A DNA stretch of 33,516 nucleotides from Sediminispirochaeta sp. (GCA_024763455.1 JANTFL010000016.1:1-33516), one strand, 5' to 3'; positions 7,389-15,287 are shown, counted from the first letter of the stretch. The notes: generated by a model not told the origin, from the letters alone. Numbers and translations: made by a program.

Positions 7389-10088
7389 CTAAACCTTCTC
7401 CACCTGACATGCCGCTACCTTCAACTCAGGTATTTTTGCAACTGGATCGAGAGCATCATTTGTCAGTCTGTTGGCAGCTGCTTCAGCAAAGTGAAACGGA
7501 ATAAATATAGACATTGGCGCAACTTTGTCCGTTATCCTGGCTTTGGTTACGATAGTACCTCTTCTCGAGGTGACCCTGATTTCATCATCCTCGTTAACCT
7601 TGATACGCTCTGCTATTTCGGGGCTTATCTCGGCATACGGACCGGATTCAAATGCATTAAGGGCGCCGACCTTTCTGGTCATTGTGCCGGTATGATAGTG
7701 AAAAAGAATCCTTCCCGTACTGAGCATGTAGGGATATTCATTGTCCGGTAGTTCAGCAGGAGGGATAAAGTCTACAGGGGAGAAATGACCCAGCCCCCTG
7801 GAGAAGGTTCCCTCATGAAGGAACAATACCCCTCTGTCCTCCTCGGCATCAGTTTTACACGGCCATTGAACCCCATCGTTCCCAAGCTTTTTAAAATGAA
7901 CACCACCGTAAATCGGGGACACATCTGAAATCTCCTCCATTATTTCATCGGCGTTGGTGTAATTCATCTCGTACCCCATCCTTTTAGAGATATTCTGGAT
8001 GATATCCCAGTCATCCTTTGTCCCCTCCGGCGGATCAAGAACAGGATTGATCATCTGGATTCTCCGCTCGGTGTTGGTAAAGGTTCCCCATTTCTCGTAA
8101 CTGCTGAAGGAAGGCAGAATTACATCTGCAAACTTTGCAGTTTCAGTATCGAAGATATCCTGAACAACAAGGAAGTCCAGTTTCTCCATGGATTCTTCTA
8201 CATGATTAAGGTTAGGATCGCTGACCATGGGATTTTCTCCCATAATATAGAGAGCTTTAACGGTTCCTTTCCCGGCTCCGTCCATAATTTCTGTTACGGA
8301 AAGCCCGACTTTATCATCGAGTTTCGCACCCCACTTGGCTTCAAACTTGGCTTTGATTTCAGGGTCATTCACCTTTTGATATCCGGGGTAAACATTGGGA
8401 AGCCCTCCAAGATCACAGGCACCCTGTACATTGTTCTGCCCCCGTAAAGGATTAACACCGGAATAGAGTTTCCCAACATTTCCGGTAAGCATTGCAAGGT
8501 TAGCCACTGACAGAACATTGTCCGTTCCGGTAACGTGCTGGGTAATTCCCATCGAGAATACTATGGAAGCATTTTCCGCTCCGGCATATACCCTGGCAGC
8601 TTCGATAATCTGCTCTTTGGGGATACCGGAAATCTCAGAGGCTTTTTCCGGAGTATACTCTTTGACTACTTTCTCAAACTCTTCATATCCCTCGGTTCTT
8701 GATTCTATAAAGGCTTTATCGGCCAAACCCTCATTCACTATTACATTCATCATCCCGTTCAGCCAGGCTACATCTGTACCGTTTTTTTGTCTGAGCCAGA
8801 GAGTTGCGTACTTAACCAAGTCAATACGCCGTGGATCGACTACGATCAGCTTTGCTCCATGATTTATAACCGCATTCTTGATATAGGTCGAAATTACCGG
8901 ATGTGTTTCAGTGGTGTTGGATCCTGTAACCAGGATGCAGTCAGCGAACTCAAACTCTTTGATGGAATTGGTCATAGCTCCGCTTCCAAAAGCCCGTGCC
9001 AATCCTGCAACAGTGCTGGCATGGCACAGCCTTGCACAATGATCAACGTTATTTGTTCCTATAACAGCCCTCATAAACTTCTGAAACACATAGTTATCCT
9101 CGTTGGTACACCGTGCAGAAGCAAGTCCGGCAACAGCATCATTGCCATAGTTATTTTTAATCTCAGTAAATTTGGATGCAACAAGATCAAGCGCCTCGTC
9201 CCAGGAAGCTTCCCGGAACTGACCGTTTTCCCTGATGAGCGGTGTGGTAAGCCGGTCATTGTTCATTTGGTACTCATACCCGAACCGCCCCTTTACACAC
9301 AACCTTCCATCATTTGCAGGTCCGTCTGCACCGTTAATCTTTACAATCTCATTCCCTTTCTTCTCAACTTCAATTCTACAGCCGACACCGCAGTACGGGC
9401 AGATGGTCTCCTCCTTTGTAACCTCCCATCGCCGTGCCTTGCCGATTGAAGGTTTCGGAACAAGTGCCCCGACTGGACAGGCTTGAATACATTCACCGCA
9501 GCCGTCACAATCCGAGTCAACCCACAGTCCACCAAGATCAGTTGCCACATAGGTGTCAATTCCTCTTTCAGCGAATGAAAGAATTCCCTTCCCCTGGATC
9601 TCGTAACAGGCTTTAACACACCGTTCGCACAGGATACATTTGTTCGGATCATACAGAATAACAGGAGAAGTGGCTTCCACCGGAAGGAGATCCTTCCTGG
9701 CAGGATAGGGAAGATTATCAATGGTAACATCATACCGGTATGCAAGATCTTCCAATCCGCAGGCAGCATCCACCTCACAGGTCATACACCCAAATTTATG
9801 TTCAGAGATTAATAGTTCAGTCAGAGACTTTCTGTGATCCTCCAGTTCTTCGTCAAAGGCTGTAACGTTTAATCCCTCTGATACCTTAACCGTACAGGAA
9901 GCAGTCAGTCCCCGCATCCCCTCTATCTTTACAACGCACAACCGGCAGGCCCCGGAGGGGGAAACCTTGTCGTAGTAGCATAATCCCGGAATGTCAAACC
10001 CGGCGTCTCTGGCTGCCTGCAGCAGATTTGCTCCTTCTTCAGCCTTAACTTCTTTCCCATCTATTTTTATGGTTACCAACTTCCCCAT
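7389..10088 (-). CDS. fdhA: Formate dehydrogenase catalytic subunit, NuoG/FdhF fusion, Cys type
   Basis: The 899-residue protein joins a NuoG-like electron module to an FdhF-like molybdo/tungsto-bis-MGD domain. Residues 1-220 carry a [2Fe-2S] site (Cys37/48/51/65), a His97-Cys101/104/110 cluster, and two ferredoxin clusters (Cys151/154/157/161 and Cys194/197/200/204). The domain from 225 starts with CPYCGVGC...C264. The active-site segment aligns with E. coli FdhF (NNVDCCARVUHGPSVAG) as NNVDHCARLCHASTVAG: Cys355 replaces selenocysteine, His356 is kept, and the Arg of NPVRGQNN is kept in NPLRGQNN. It oxidises formate to CO2, or the reverse, passing electrons to the diaphorases. Metal and direction are not visible. 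It starts at ATG 10088 with GGAGG upstream inside the previous gene. Confidence 0.92.
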   Translation of the reverse strand: MGKLVTIKIDGKEVKAEEGANLLQAARDAGFDIPGLCYYDKVSPSGACRLCVVKIEGMRGLTASCTVKVSEGLNVTAFDEELEDHRKSLTELLISEHKFGCMTCEVDAACGLEDLAYRYDVTIDNLPYPARKDLLPVEATSPVILYDPNKCILCERCVKACYEIQGKGILSFAERGIDTYVATDLGGLWVDSDCDGCGECIQACPVGALVPKPSIGKARRWEVTKEETICPYCGVGCRIEVEKKGNEIVKINGADGPANDGRLCVKGRFGYEYQMNNDRLTTPLIRENGQFREASWDEALDLVASKFTEIKNNYGNDAVAGLASARCTNEDNYVFQKFMRAVIGTNNVDHCARLCHASTVAGLARAFGSGAMTNSIKEFEFADCILVTGSNTTETHPVISTYIKNAVINHGAKLIVVDPRRIDLVKYATLWLRQKNGTDVAWLNGMMNVIVNEGLADKAFIESRTEGYEEFEKVVKEYTPEKASEISGIPKEQIIEAARVYAGAENASIVFSMGITQHVTGTDNVLSVANLAMLTGNVGKLYSGVNPLRGQNNVQGACDLGGLPNVYPGYQKVNDPEIKAKFEAKWGAKLDDKVGLSVTEIMDGAGKGTVKALYIMGENPMVSDPNLNHVEESMEKLDFLVVQDIFDTETAKFADVILPSFSSYEKWGTFTNTERRIQMINPVLDPPEGTKDDWDIIQNISKRMGYEMNYTNADEIMEEISDVSPIYGGVHFKKLGNDGVQWPCKTDAEEDRGVLFLHEGTFSRGLGHFSPVDFIPPAELPDNEYPYMLSTGRILFHYHTGTMTRKVGALNAFESGPYAEISPEIAERIKVNEDDEIRVTSRRGTIVTKARITDKVAPMSIFIPFHFAEAAANRLTNDALDPVAKIPELKVAACQVEKV

Positions 10089-10568
10089 CTATTCCTCCAG
10101 ATTTTGATATTTGTTTAAAATTTCAATGATACTTTTTTCTGTCAGATTTCCGTAGACATCATCATTTATCATAACTGCCGGTGCCAATCCGCAGACACCA
10201 AGACAGCTTGAAAATTCCAGTGTAAACAAACGGTCCTCTGTCGTCTCATTTTCAGAGATATTCAAATATTCCTTGATCGTCTTATATATATTCACAGAAC
10301 CTTTAATGTAGCAGGGCGGAGACTGACACAACCGTATTATGTATTTCCCCCGGGATCGTTTGGAAAACATGGAGTAGAACCCCGTAACGCCGTTTACCCT
10401 CGAAACAGGGATTTTAAGAAAATCAGCAACCTTCTTCAGCTCAGAATCTGTCAGATTATGTTCTTCGGCAGCATCCTGAATATCGTGAAGAATGTACAGC
10501 AGGTTTTCCTCTTTTGCCTCATATCCTTTAAGAATAGCTTCTGTGTTCATATTGTTATCAAACCTCAT
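10089..10568 (-). CDS. NuoE/HydC-like [2Fe-2S] subunit, second copy
   Basis: The 159-residue protein is a NuoE-type thioredoxin-like [2Fe-2S] subunit: helical N-terminal half (LLYILHDIQDAAEEHNLTDSELKKVADFL), VTGFYSMFS, then the ligand pair Cys81/Cys86 (LCQSPPC) and Cys122/Cys126 (CLGVCGLAPAVMI). All four cysteines are intact. It begins one base after the HydB stop and ends next to the fdhA ATG, between HydB and FdhA. This suggests it is the NuoE partner of the formate dehydrogenase and the 525-residue NuoF, while the 12754 gene is the partner of HydB. The pairing is inference from order. Start at ATG 10568; a second ATG at 10550 would remove six residues. Confidence 0.9.
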   Translation of the reverse strand: MRFDNNMNTEAILKGYEAKEENLLYILHDIQDAAEEHNLTDSELKKVADFLKIPVSRVNGVTGFYSMFSKRSRGKYIIRLCQSPPCYIKGSVNIYKTIKEYLNISENETTEDRLFTLEFSSCLGVCGLAPAVMINDDVYGNLTEKSIIEILNKYQNLEE

Positions 10569-10569
10569 A

Positions 10570-12369
10570 CTACTCTTTAATTATTGAATCAAAGGGACAA
10601 ACATCGTAACAGGTTCCGCAGCTAATACAAACATCCTGATTTATTACGTACGGCACACCCTTCGAACCTGTTATACAATCAACAGGACAGTTTTTGGCAC
10701 AGATTCCACAGCTTCTGCATGCCTCGGGAATAATCGTATAGGTTACCAGATCCGCACACACTTTTGCCCGGCATGTATGATCCTGGATATGTTCCAGGTA
10801 CTCATTTTTAAAATACTTCAGTGTTGATAACACAGGGTTCGGAGCAGTCTGGCCAAGCCCGCAAAGAGAAGTCTTTTTAACCGAATAGCAGAGACTTTCC
10901 AGCTTGTCCAAATCCTCGAGCTCACCGTTCCCCTTTACTATTTTGTCCAGCATATCATAGAGCTTTACCAGCCCGACACGGCAGGGAACACACTTACCGC
11001 AGGATTCACTTTTAGTAAAATCAAGGAAGAACCTGGCAGTATTAACCATACAGGTATCTTCATCCATTACAATGACACCGCCGGAACCCATCATGGCTCC
11101 AAGCTCAATAAGCGTTTCATAATCTATGGGAGTGTCGAGATACTCCTCGGGCACGCATCCACCCGATGGACCTCCAAGCTGAACAGCCTTGAACTTCTTA
11201 CCGTCCGGGACTCCGCCACCGATATCAAAAATCAGCTCCCGCAGAGTTGTTCCCATGGGAACCTCGATTAAACCGGTATTCTTTATTTTTCCTGAAAGAG
11301 CAAAAACCTTGGTCCCTTTGCTGGTTTCAGTGCCGATTGATGAAAACCATTCCCACCCATTAAGAATTATATGCCGGATGTTGGCATATGTTTCAACGTT
11401 ATTTAAGAGGGTAGGCTTACCCCATAGACCTGAGATAGCAGGAAAAGGCGGTCTTGGACGAGGATTTCCACGCCCCCCTTCAATTGATGAAATCAGTGCC
11501 GTTTCCTCTCCGCAGACAAAAGCCCCGGCTCCTATTCTTATCTCGATATCAAAAGAAAATCCTGTTTCAAAGATATTCTCACCTAGAAACCCGTACTCCC
11601 GGGCCTGTTCCAAAGCATGCTCAAGACGCGTTATGGCCAAAGGATACTCTGCACGGATGTAAACGTATCCTTTGTTCGCTCCTACTGCGTAGGCAGCAAT
11701 ACTCATCCCTTCGATAATACAGTGAGGATCACCTTCAAGAACCGACCGGTCCATAAAAGCACCCGGATCCCCCTCATCAGCGTTGCAGACAACATATTTC
11801 TGATCATTCTCCGCATTTTTTACAAATTCCCACTTGCGTCCTGTAGGAAATCCACCGCCGCCTCTGCCTCGCAGCCCCGATTTTTTAATTGTTTCAACCA
11901 CTTCATCAGGATTGGATGAGGTCAGGATCTTCCCGATTGCTGCATATCCGTTCTCGGTTATGTATTCTTCAATGTTTTCAGGATCTATCCTGCCGCAGTT
12001 GGAAAGGACAATCTTTGTCTGCTTTTTAAAAAAATCGGCATCCTCCTGCTCTTTTTCAATGATCGCCCTGGTAGTCTCAGATACCAGGATCTTTTCTTCA
12101 ACAGGACGCCCTTTTATAAAATGATTCTCTACAATGTTTCCTATATCTTCCGGCTTAAGCCTCTGATAAAACACCTTATCAGGATACACCAGCATAACCG
12201 GCCCAAGTTCACACGGGCCCATGCAGCCGGTTTCTATTACCCGGACATCTTCCTCAATTCCTTTCTTTTTTAGTTCTTCGTGGATTGTATCCTTTATGTC
12301 ATGTGAATGATTCGAGATGCAGGAAGCCCCGCCGCAAATAAGCACATCTAATTTTGGAACACCAGCCAT
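10570..12369 (-). CDS. hydB: HydB-like NADH/ferredoxin diaphorase subunit (full NuoF architecture)
   Basis: This 599-residue protein has the complete HydB plan: an N-terminal thioredoxin-like [2Fe-2S] domain (Cys12/17 and Cys49/53 in ETGCMGPC), the NuoF FMN/NADH domain (GRGGGGFPTGRKWEF, NADEGDPGAFMDRS, GAGAFVCGEETALISSIEGGRG), the SCGKCVPCRVG...SLCGLG cluster, and a C-terminal pair of [4Fe-4S] motifs (CRSCGICAKNC, CISCGTCYDVC). Such HydB subunits hold the FMN where electrons from NADH and ferredoxin are split or joined in bifurcating hydrogenases and formate dehydrogenases. Neighbours are hydC (upstream), the NuoE copy and fdhA (downstream). A start at 12369 follows GGGGGGAG. Bifurcation is inferred from relatives, not shown here. 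Confidence 0.92.
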   Translation of the reverse strand: MAGVPKLDVLICGGASCISNHSHDIKDTIHEELKKKGIEEDVRVIETGCMGPCELGPVMLVYPDKVFYQRLKPEDIGNIVENHFIKGRPVEEKILVSETTRAIIEKEQEDADFFKKQTKIVLSNCGRIDPENIEEYITENGYAAIGKILTSSNPDEVVETIKKSGLRGRGGGGFPTGRKWEFVKNAENDQKYVVCNADEGDPGAFMDRSVLEGDPHCIIEGMSIAAYAVGANKGYVYIRAEYPLAITRLEHALEQAREYGFLGENIFETGFSFDIEIRIGAGAFVCGEETALISSIEGGRGNPRPRPPFPAISGLWGKPTLLNNVETYANIRHIILNGWEWFSSIGTETSKGTKVFALSGKIKNTGLIEVPMGTTLRELIFDIGGGVPDGKKFKAVQLGGPSGGCVPEEYLDTPIDYETLIELGAMMGSGGVIVMDEDTCMVNTARFFLDFTKSESCGKCVPCRVGLVKLYDMLDKIVKGNGELEDLDKLESLCYSVKKTSLCGLGQTAPNPVLSTLKYFKNEYLEHIQDHTCRAKVCADLVTYTIIPEACRSCGICAKNCPVDCITGSKGVPYVINQDVCISCGTCYDVCPFDSIIKE

Positions 12370-12377
12370 ACTCCCCC

Positions 12378-12743
12378 CTAATCTCCAAATACTACCTGAT
12401 AATCTTCTACAATAACGCCGCCGACAATGTGCTCGGTTACAATTCTTTTTGCCTTTTCGGGGTTTATATTCCCATAAACAACCGGCTCTTTTTCCTCATG
12501 AACAAAGACTTCGACAACCGGCTCCTTCGAGCTGTATCCTTTTTCACCAGTCTGCATTACCACAACATCTTTAATCTTTCTGGAATTTATCTCTTCAATA
12601 AAGGTTGTTAAAACTTCCCGTGCACCTGCTGCAATACCTGAAGTCCCCATCCCTACAACGATTCTGTATTTTGCATTGTCGGAACGCTGCATCATTTCAC
12701 GCTGCCCTTTTTCTCTTAATTTTCTGAGTTCTTCTAAATTCAT
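12378..12743 (-). CDS. Ferredoxin-fold protein without cluster cysteines
   Basis: This 121-residue protein lies between the NuoE-like and NuoF-like genes, where many HydABC operons have a small thioredoxin-like [2Fe-2S] ferredoxin. The fold is recognisable from VGMGTSGIAAGAREVL and from QTGEKGYSSKEPVVEV. In close relatives those stretches contain Cys (GTCGIAAGAR and TGCIGLCSYEP); here Ser35, Glu67 and Ser71 occupy those sites and the whole protein has no Cys. It cannot bind a [2Fe-2S] cluster by the usual ligands. It may be a structural subunit or a protein that caps HydB. Start 12743 follows AAGGAG at 7-8 bases and is preferred over the longer ORF beginning at 12782, which overlaps hydC. Confidence 0.85.
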   Translation of the reverse strand: MNLEELRKLREKGQREMMQRSDNAKYRIVVGMGTSGIAAGAREVLTTFIEEINSRKIKDVVVMQTGEKGYSSKEPVVEVFVHEEKEPVVYGNINPEKAKRIVTEHIVGGVIVEDYQVVFGD

Positions 12744-12753
12744 TATGGACTCC

Positions 12754-13242
12754 TTACTCCTCTTTCCCTTTGTATTCTGCAAGCATTTTTTTTATCTTTT
12801 TTCTGTCTACATGCCCGTAAACTTCTTCGTTAATCATTACCGCTGGAGCAAGGCCGCAGGCACCGAAACACCGTGCAGTGTTCAGTGTAAAAAGATTATC
12901 CTCTGTAGTTTCGCCGTTACCGATGTTCAGCTCTTCCTCCAGCATGGAAAGGACTTTATCCGCTCCTCTGACATAACAGGCAGTACCAAGACACACATTA
13001 ATCTCGTTTTTCCCCTTGGGAGTCGTCGAAAAGAAATTGTAAAAGGTAACAACTCCATAGACATCGCTCAAATTAACATTAAGTTCTTTGGCAACAAAGT
13101 ATTGAACCTCCTTGGGGAGATACCCGAATATATCCTGTGCTTTATGAAGAACCTTTATAAGAGGCCCTTTCTTACCCTTCTCTTTTTTGATGTATTCTTT
13201 AAGCTCTCTGTATTGGGGATTATCAGGAATATGAATCTGCAT
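12754..13242 (-). CDS. hydC: HydC/NuoE-like [2Fe-2S] subunit
   Basis: The first gene of the operon encodes a 162-residue NuoE-type subunit. The motifs VVTFYNFFSTTPKG, VCLGTACYVRG and ARCFGACGLAPAVMI hold the four [2Fe-2S] ligands in the C-x4-C and C-x3-C pattern. A start at 13242 is chosen because GAGGAGG lies five bases upstream; the longer frame to 13293 has no ribosome site. The protein transfers electrons to or from the HydB FMN. It is 29% more lysine-rich at the N-terminus than the other copy by eye (YIKKEKGKKGPLIK), but the domain is the same. Expression is probably driven from the promoter near 13371-13399 and controlled by Rex. Confidence 0.9.
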   Translation of the reverse strand: MQIHIPDNPQYRELKEYIKKEKGKKGPLIKVLHKAQDIFGYLPKEVQYFVAKELNVNLSDVYGVVTFYNFFSTTPKGKNEINVCLGTACYVRGADKVLSMLEEELNIGNGETTEDNLFTLNTARCFGACGLAPAVMINEEVYGHVDRKKIKKMLAEYKGKEE

Positions 13243-13345
13243 TTTGCCTCCTCTATGACCGCAGGAAATCTTAAGGATTATAACATGACCCATTGGATTT
13301 TCAAATAATATATGCTACAAAACCTTATATTCTGATCATCTTATA

Positions 13346-13372
13346 CGTTATACAAATAACGATATTTGTATA
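13346..13372. promoter_or_regulatory. Nested palindromic operator candidate
   Basis: CGTTATACAAATAACG at 13346-13361 is a perfect 6-4-6 inverted repeat. Overlapping it, 13349-13357 (TATACAAAT) and 13364-13372 (ATTTGTATA) are perfect 9-base arms around a 6-base spacer. The pair lies directly at the -10/start region of the minus-strand promoter. It does not match the usual Rex consensus (TTGTGA/TTGTTA arms), so its binding protein is not certain. Confidence 0.6.
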
Positions 13373-13399
13373 TTTATTTTATTATTTAATAAATGTCAA
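13371..13399 (-). promoter_or_regulatory. Promoter candidate for the formate dehydrogenase operon
   Basis: On the minus strand a perfect TTGACA lies at 13399-13394, with TAAATA at 13376-13371 after 17 bases. The -10 is weak (3 of 6), which would suit a promoter needing control or activation, and the -10 abuts the palindromes. The start would be near 13364, giving a leader of about 120 bases. Confidence 0.45.
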
Positions 13400-13482
13400 T
13401 TATATTACTATGAAAATTTGTTTAAATATCCAATACTCCCCTTAATAGTGTGAATAATTCTTGACAATAGGTAATAAAACAA

Positions 13483-13511
13483 TTTACATTTCTTAATTTA
13501 TGACTTATAAT
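13483..13511 (+). promoter_or_regulatory. Sigma70-type promoter of rex
   Basis: TTTACA (13483-13488, 5 of 6) and a perfect TATAAT (13506-13511) are 17 bases apart, placing the start near 13518. A second candidate, TTGACA at 13461 with TACATT at 13485 (18-base spacer), overlaps it. Confidence 0.75.
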
Positions 13512-13520
13512 ACATTCTTG

Positions 13521-13537
13521 TTGTTATCACTAAACAA
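13521..13537 (+). promoter_or_regulatory. Possible Rex operator at the rex start site
   Basis: TTGTTATCACTAAACAA is an imperfect inverted repeat: TTGTTAT and, read from the other strand, TTGTTTA, with a 3-base centre. TTGTTA-type arms are typical of Rex boxes, though the 17-base length is one short of the common 18-base form. It lies a few bases after the expected rex transcription start, suggesting autorepression. Not shown by experiment. Confidence 0.45.
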
Positions 13538-13565
13538 TTAGGAAAGGAAAAAAGAGAGTTAAGCA

Positions 13566-14222
13566 ATGAATAAAGATTTTATACTAAGATTAACCAAATA
13601 TAAGCGCTTGATTCACAAATTAAAAGCTCTTGGCTTTGAAAAGGTATTCTCAAACAACCTCGGGGATGCAATTGGTGTTACCCCTGCTCTGGTCCGGAAG
13701 GACTTTTCCATCCTGCACTTATCCGGAAACAAGCGGGGCGGCTACAACATTGATATGCTGGTGGAAGAATTTGACCGGATTCTCGGCGGCAGTGAGCAGC
13801 AGAATGTCATTGTTGTCGGATGCGGAAGAATTGGAACTGCCCTCATGGAGTATACCGGTTTTTCAACCGATGACCTGAACATTGTAGCTGGATTCGATCA
13901 GTTTCCTGAAAAAGTTAACAACCCTACCAAAGTTCCGGTGTACGGCATGGACAAACTTCAGGATTTCATCAGGGAAAACAATATAAAGGTCGGAGTTATT
14001 GCTGTTCCCGATGCAGAAGCTTCACGGGTTCTGGATATGATGGTAGAAGCAGGTATTAGAGGGGTATTGAATTTTGCTCCTGTTGAACTCAAGTGCAGCA
14101 AGTACCAGTGTGAAACATCTTGTGAAATCCAAAACGTCAATATAGCACTGGAGCTGGAACACCTGTTTTATCAAATTAGTACCCAGGACATAAACATAGA
14201 CAGGGATGTTACAAACGAATAG
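13566..14222 (+). CDS. rex: Redox-sensing transcriptional repressor Rex
   Basis: This 218-residue protein has the Rex plan: N-terminal winged helix (1-78; KVFSNNLGDAIGVTPALVRKDF), then a Rossmann domain starting VIVVGCGRIGTALMEY and continuing IVAGFDQFPEK and VGVIAVPDAEASRVLDMMVEAGIRGVLNFAPVEL, ending with a swapped helix (ALELEHLFYQIS). Rex represses fermentative and NADH-disposal genes when NADH/NAD+ is low; NADH binding releases DNA. Divergence from the NADH/formate operon is the classic Rex arrangement, so this operon is the likely target, along with rex itself. The three nearby cysteines in SKYQCETSCE are worth noting in an anaerobe but have no known role. Confidence 0.95.
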   Translation: MNKDFILRLTKYKRLIHKLKALGFEKVFSNNLGDAIGVTPALVRKDFSILHLSGNKRGGYNIDMLVEEFDRILGGSEQQNVIVVGCGRIGTALMEYTGFSTDDLNIVAGFDQFPEKVNNPTKVPVYGMDKLQDFIRENNIKVGVIAVPDAEASRVLDMMVEAGIRGVLNFAPVELKCSKYQCETSCEIQNVNIALELEHLFYQISTQDINIDRDVTNE

Positions 14223-14231
14223 TGAGGGTTT

Positions 14232-15287
14232 TTAATCTTCATAGAGTGTAAGCAGAAGGGGCAGGTGATCTGAGTAGCCTGTCCCTTTCACTTTATCCCA
14301 GTGCAGAGGAATCCCTTCCCGGGAAAGTATAAAGGGAAGCGTCACCACAGTAAAAGAGCTGTACCGAAGTCCCGATTTAGACAACAGATTATCTCCAATC
14401 AAACAATGGTCCAAAGTTTCCCAATTCCCATCATAGTAATAAGATCCTCCTTCCCCTTTCCCTCTGTATTGAAACCAGGGTTCATACAGCGCCCCGGATC
14501 CTTTCGTATCTGCATCCCCCGTCAACAGCACTAAACTATCCCCGCATTCTGTTTCGCTATATTCCGTAACAGGGAACAGTGCAGTAGTGTAGGCCTTGCC
14601 GGTCCTTAGATATTCATCGTAGTTTTCATTAAAATCACCAAGAACAACTATCTTCGCATCTGCGTCAGATTTCTGGATGCAGTCTATCCTGCTTTTGACC
14701 ATCTGTGCCGATAGAATCCTCTGCCCTTCTGTTTTTAATGCTCCCCCCAGACGTGATTTCCAATGATTGTTTAAAATATAGAGGGATTCTGAACCAAGAG
14801 TCAGTTTCACCTCCAAAGCTGGCCGGAGCGTGCTGTAATCTTCGGTAAAAAGATCATGAATTAATACCGATTCAAAGGGTACCCTGCTTATAAACCCAAT
14901 CTGTACCGCAGAACCGTCCTCTGCTGTTACACACAGGTCTTCATATCCCATACCCTTGAGGTAGTTTGACACAAGGTCTTCAGCAACATGAAGATTCTCC
15001 ACTTCCTGTAGTGCTATAACATCCGGCCCGCCTTTGACTGAAGCTTTGATAACTTCTGAAAGATTGAGAAGCCGAAGGTGGTAGAGAAGTTCATCCCAGT
15101 CTCCTTCCGAAGGGTCGTACTCATGATACTCAGTTCCATTGTCCACCGCATCAAATATATTCTGAACATTATAGGAAAGAATGGTCAGCTCTTCTTCTGT
15201 CCTGCTTAAAAAAGGAAGAGAGCAACGGCACATAGTGAAAAATACTGATACAAGAAAAAAGGGAGTTAGTAAGTGTTTCATACTCAT
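14232..15287 (-). CDS. Exported endonuclease/exonuclease/phosphatase-family protein
   Basis: The 351-residue product begins with a hydrophobic signal (HLLTPFFLVSVFFTM) followed by CRCS, so it may be a lipoprotein or secreted. The EEP fold is clear: LSYNVQNIFDAVD (first metal-binding Asn), ALQEVEN (Glu), LNNHWKSR (His), VLGDFNENYDEY (Asp/Asn), and SDHLPLLLTL (terminal Asp/His). These residues build the metal-dependent active site of DNase I-like nucleases and related phosphatases. The target could be extracellular nucleic acid or a phospholipid/phosphate ester. Two ATGs (15287 and 15281) lie close together; the upstream one is used here. It converges with rex, leaving nine bases and no visible terminator. 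Confidence 0.85.
   Translation of the reverse strand: MSMKHLLTPFFLVSVFFTMCRCSLPFLSRTEEELTILSYNVQNIFDAVDNGTEYHEYDPSEGDWDELLYHLRLLNLSEVIKASVKGGPDVIALQEVENLHVAEDLVSNYLKGMGYEDLCVTAEDGSAVQIGFISRVPFESVLIHDLFTEDYSTLRPALEVKLTLGSESLYILNNHWKSRLGGALKTEGQRILSAQMVKSRIDCIQKSDADAKIVVLGDFNENYDEYLRTGKAYTTALFPVTEYSETECGDSLVLLTGDADTKGSGALYEPWFQYRGKGEGGSYYYDGNWETLDHCLIGDNLLSKSGLRYSSFTVVTLPFILSREGIPLHWDKVKGTGYSDHLPLLLTLYED

Larger units (their letters stand above)
13243..13565. other. Divergent regulatory region between the formate dehydrogenase operon and rex
   Basis: This 323-base stretch has no credible ORF and is strongly A+T-rich in its central part (about 13310-13560). It holds a minus-strand promoter candidate, two nested palindromes at 13346-13372, at least one strong rex promoter and a Rex-like half-site pair. 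The leader of the minus operon (about 13243-13365) shows no clear terminator or riboswitch fold by eye. Confidence 0.75.

Noticed and set aside
8787..9449. A 220-codon plus-strand frame inside the formate dehydrogenase gene
   Set aside because: It lies wholly within fdhA on the opposite strand, has no domain or ribosome site, and the fdhA motifs are unmistakable.
11189..11662. A 157-codon plus-strand frame inside hydB
   Set aside because: It is antisense to the conserved FMN/NADH region; its open length follows from the codon pattern of hydB.
10570..12369. Possibility that the operon encodes a respiratory complex I fragment
   Set aside because: No membrane Nuo subunits or quinone-binding partners are present, and the subunit forms match soluble HydB-type enzymes.
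12676..13308. A 210-codon plus-strand frame across hydC and the ferredoxin-like gene
   Set aside because: It is antisense to two genes with good start sites and has no recognisable protein features.
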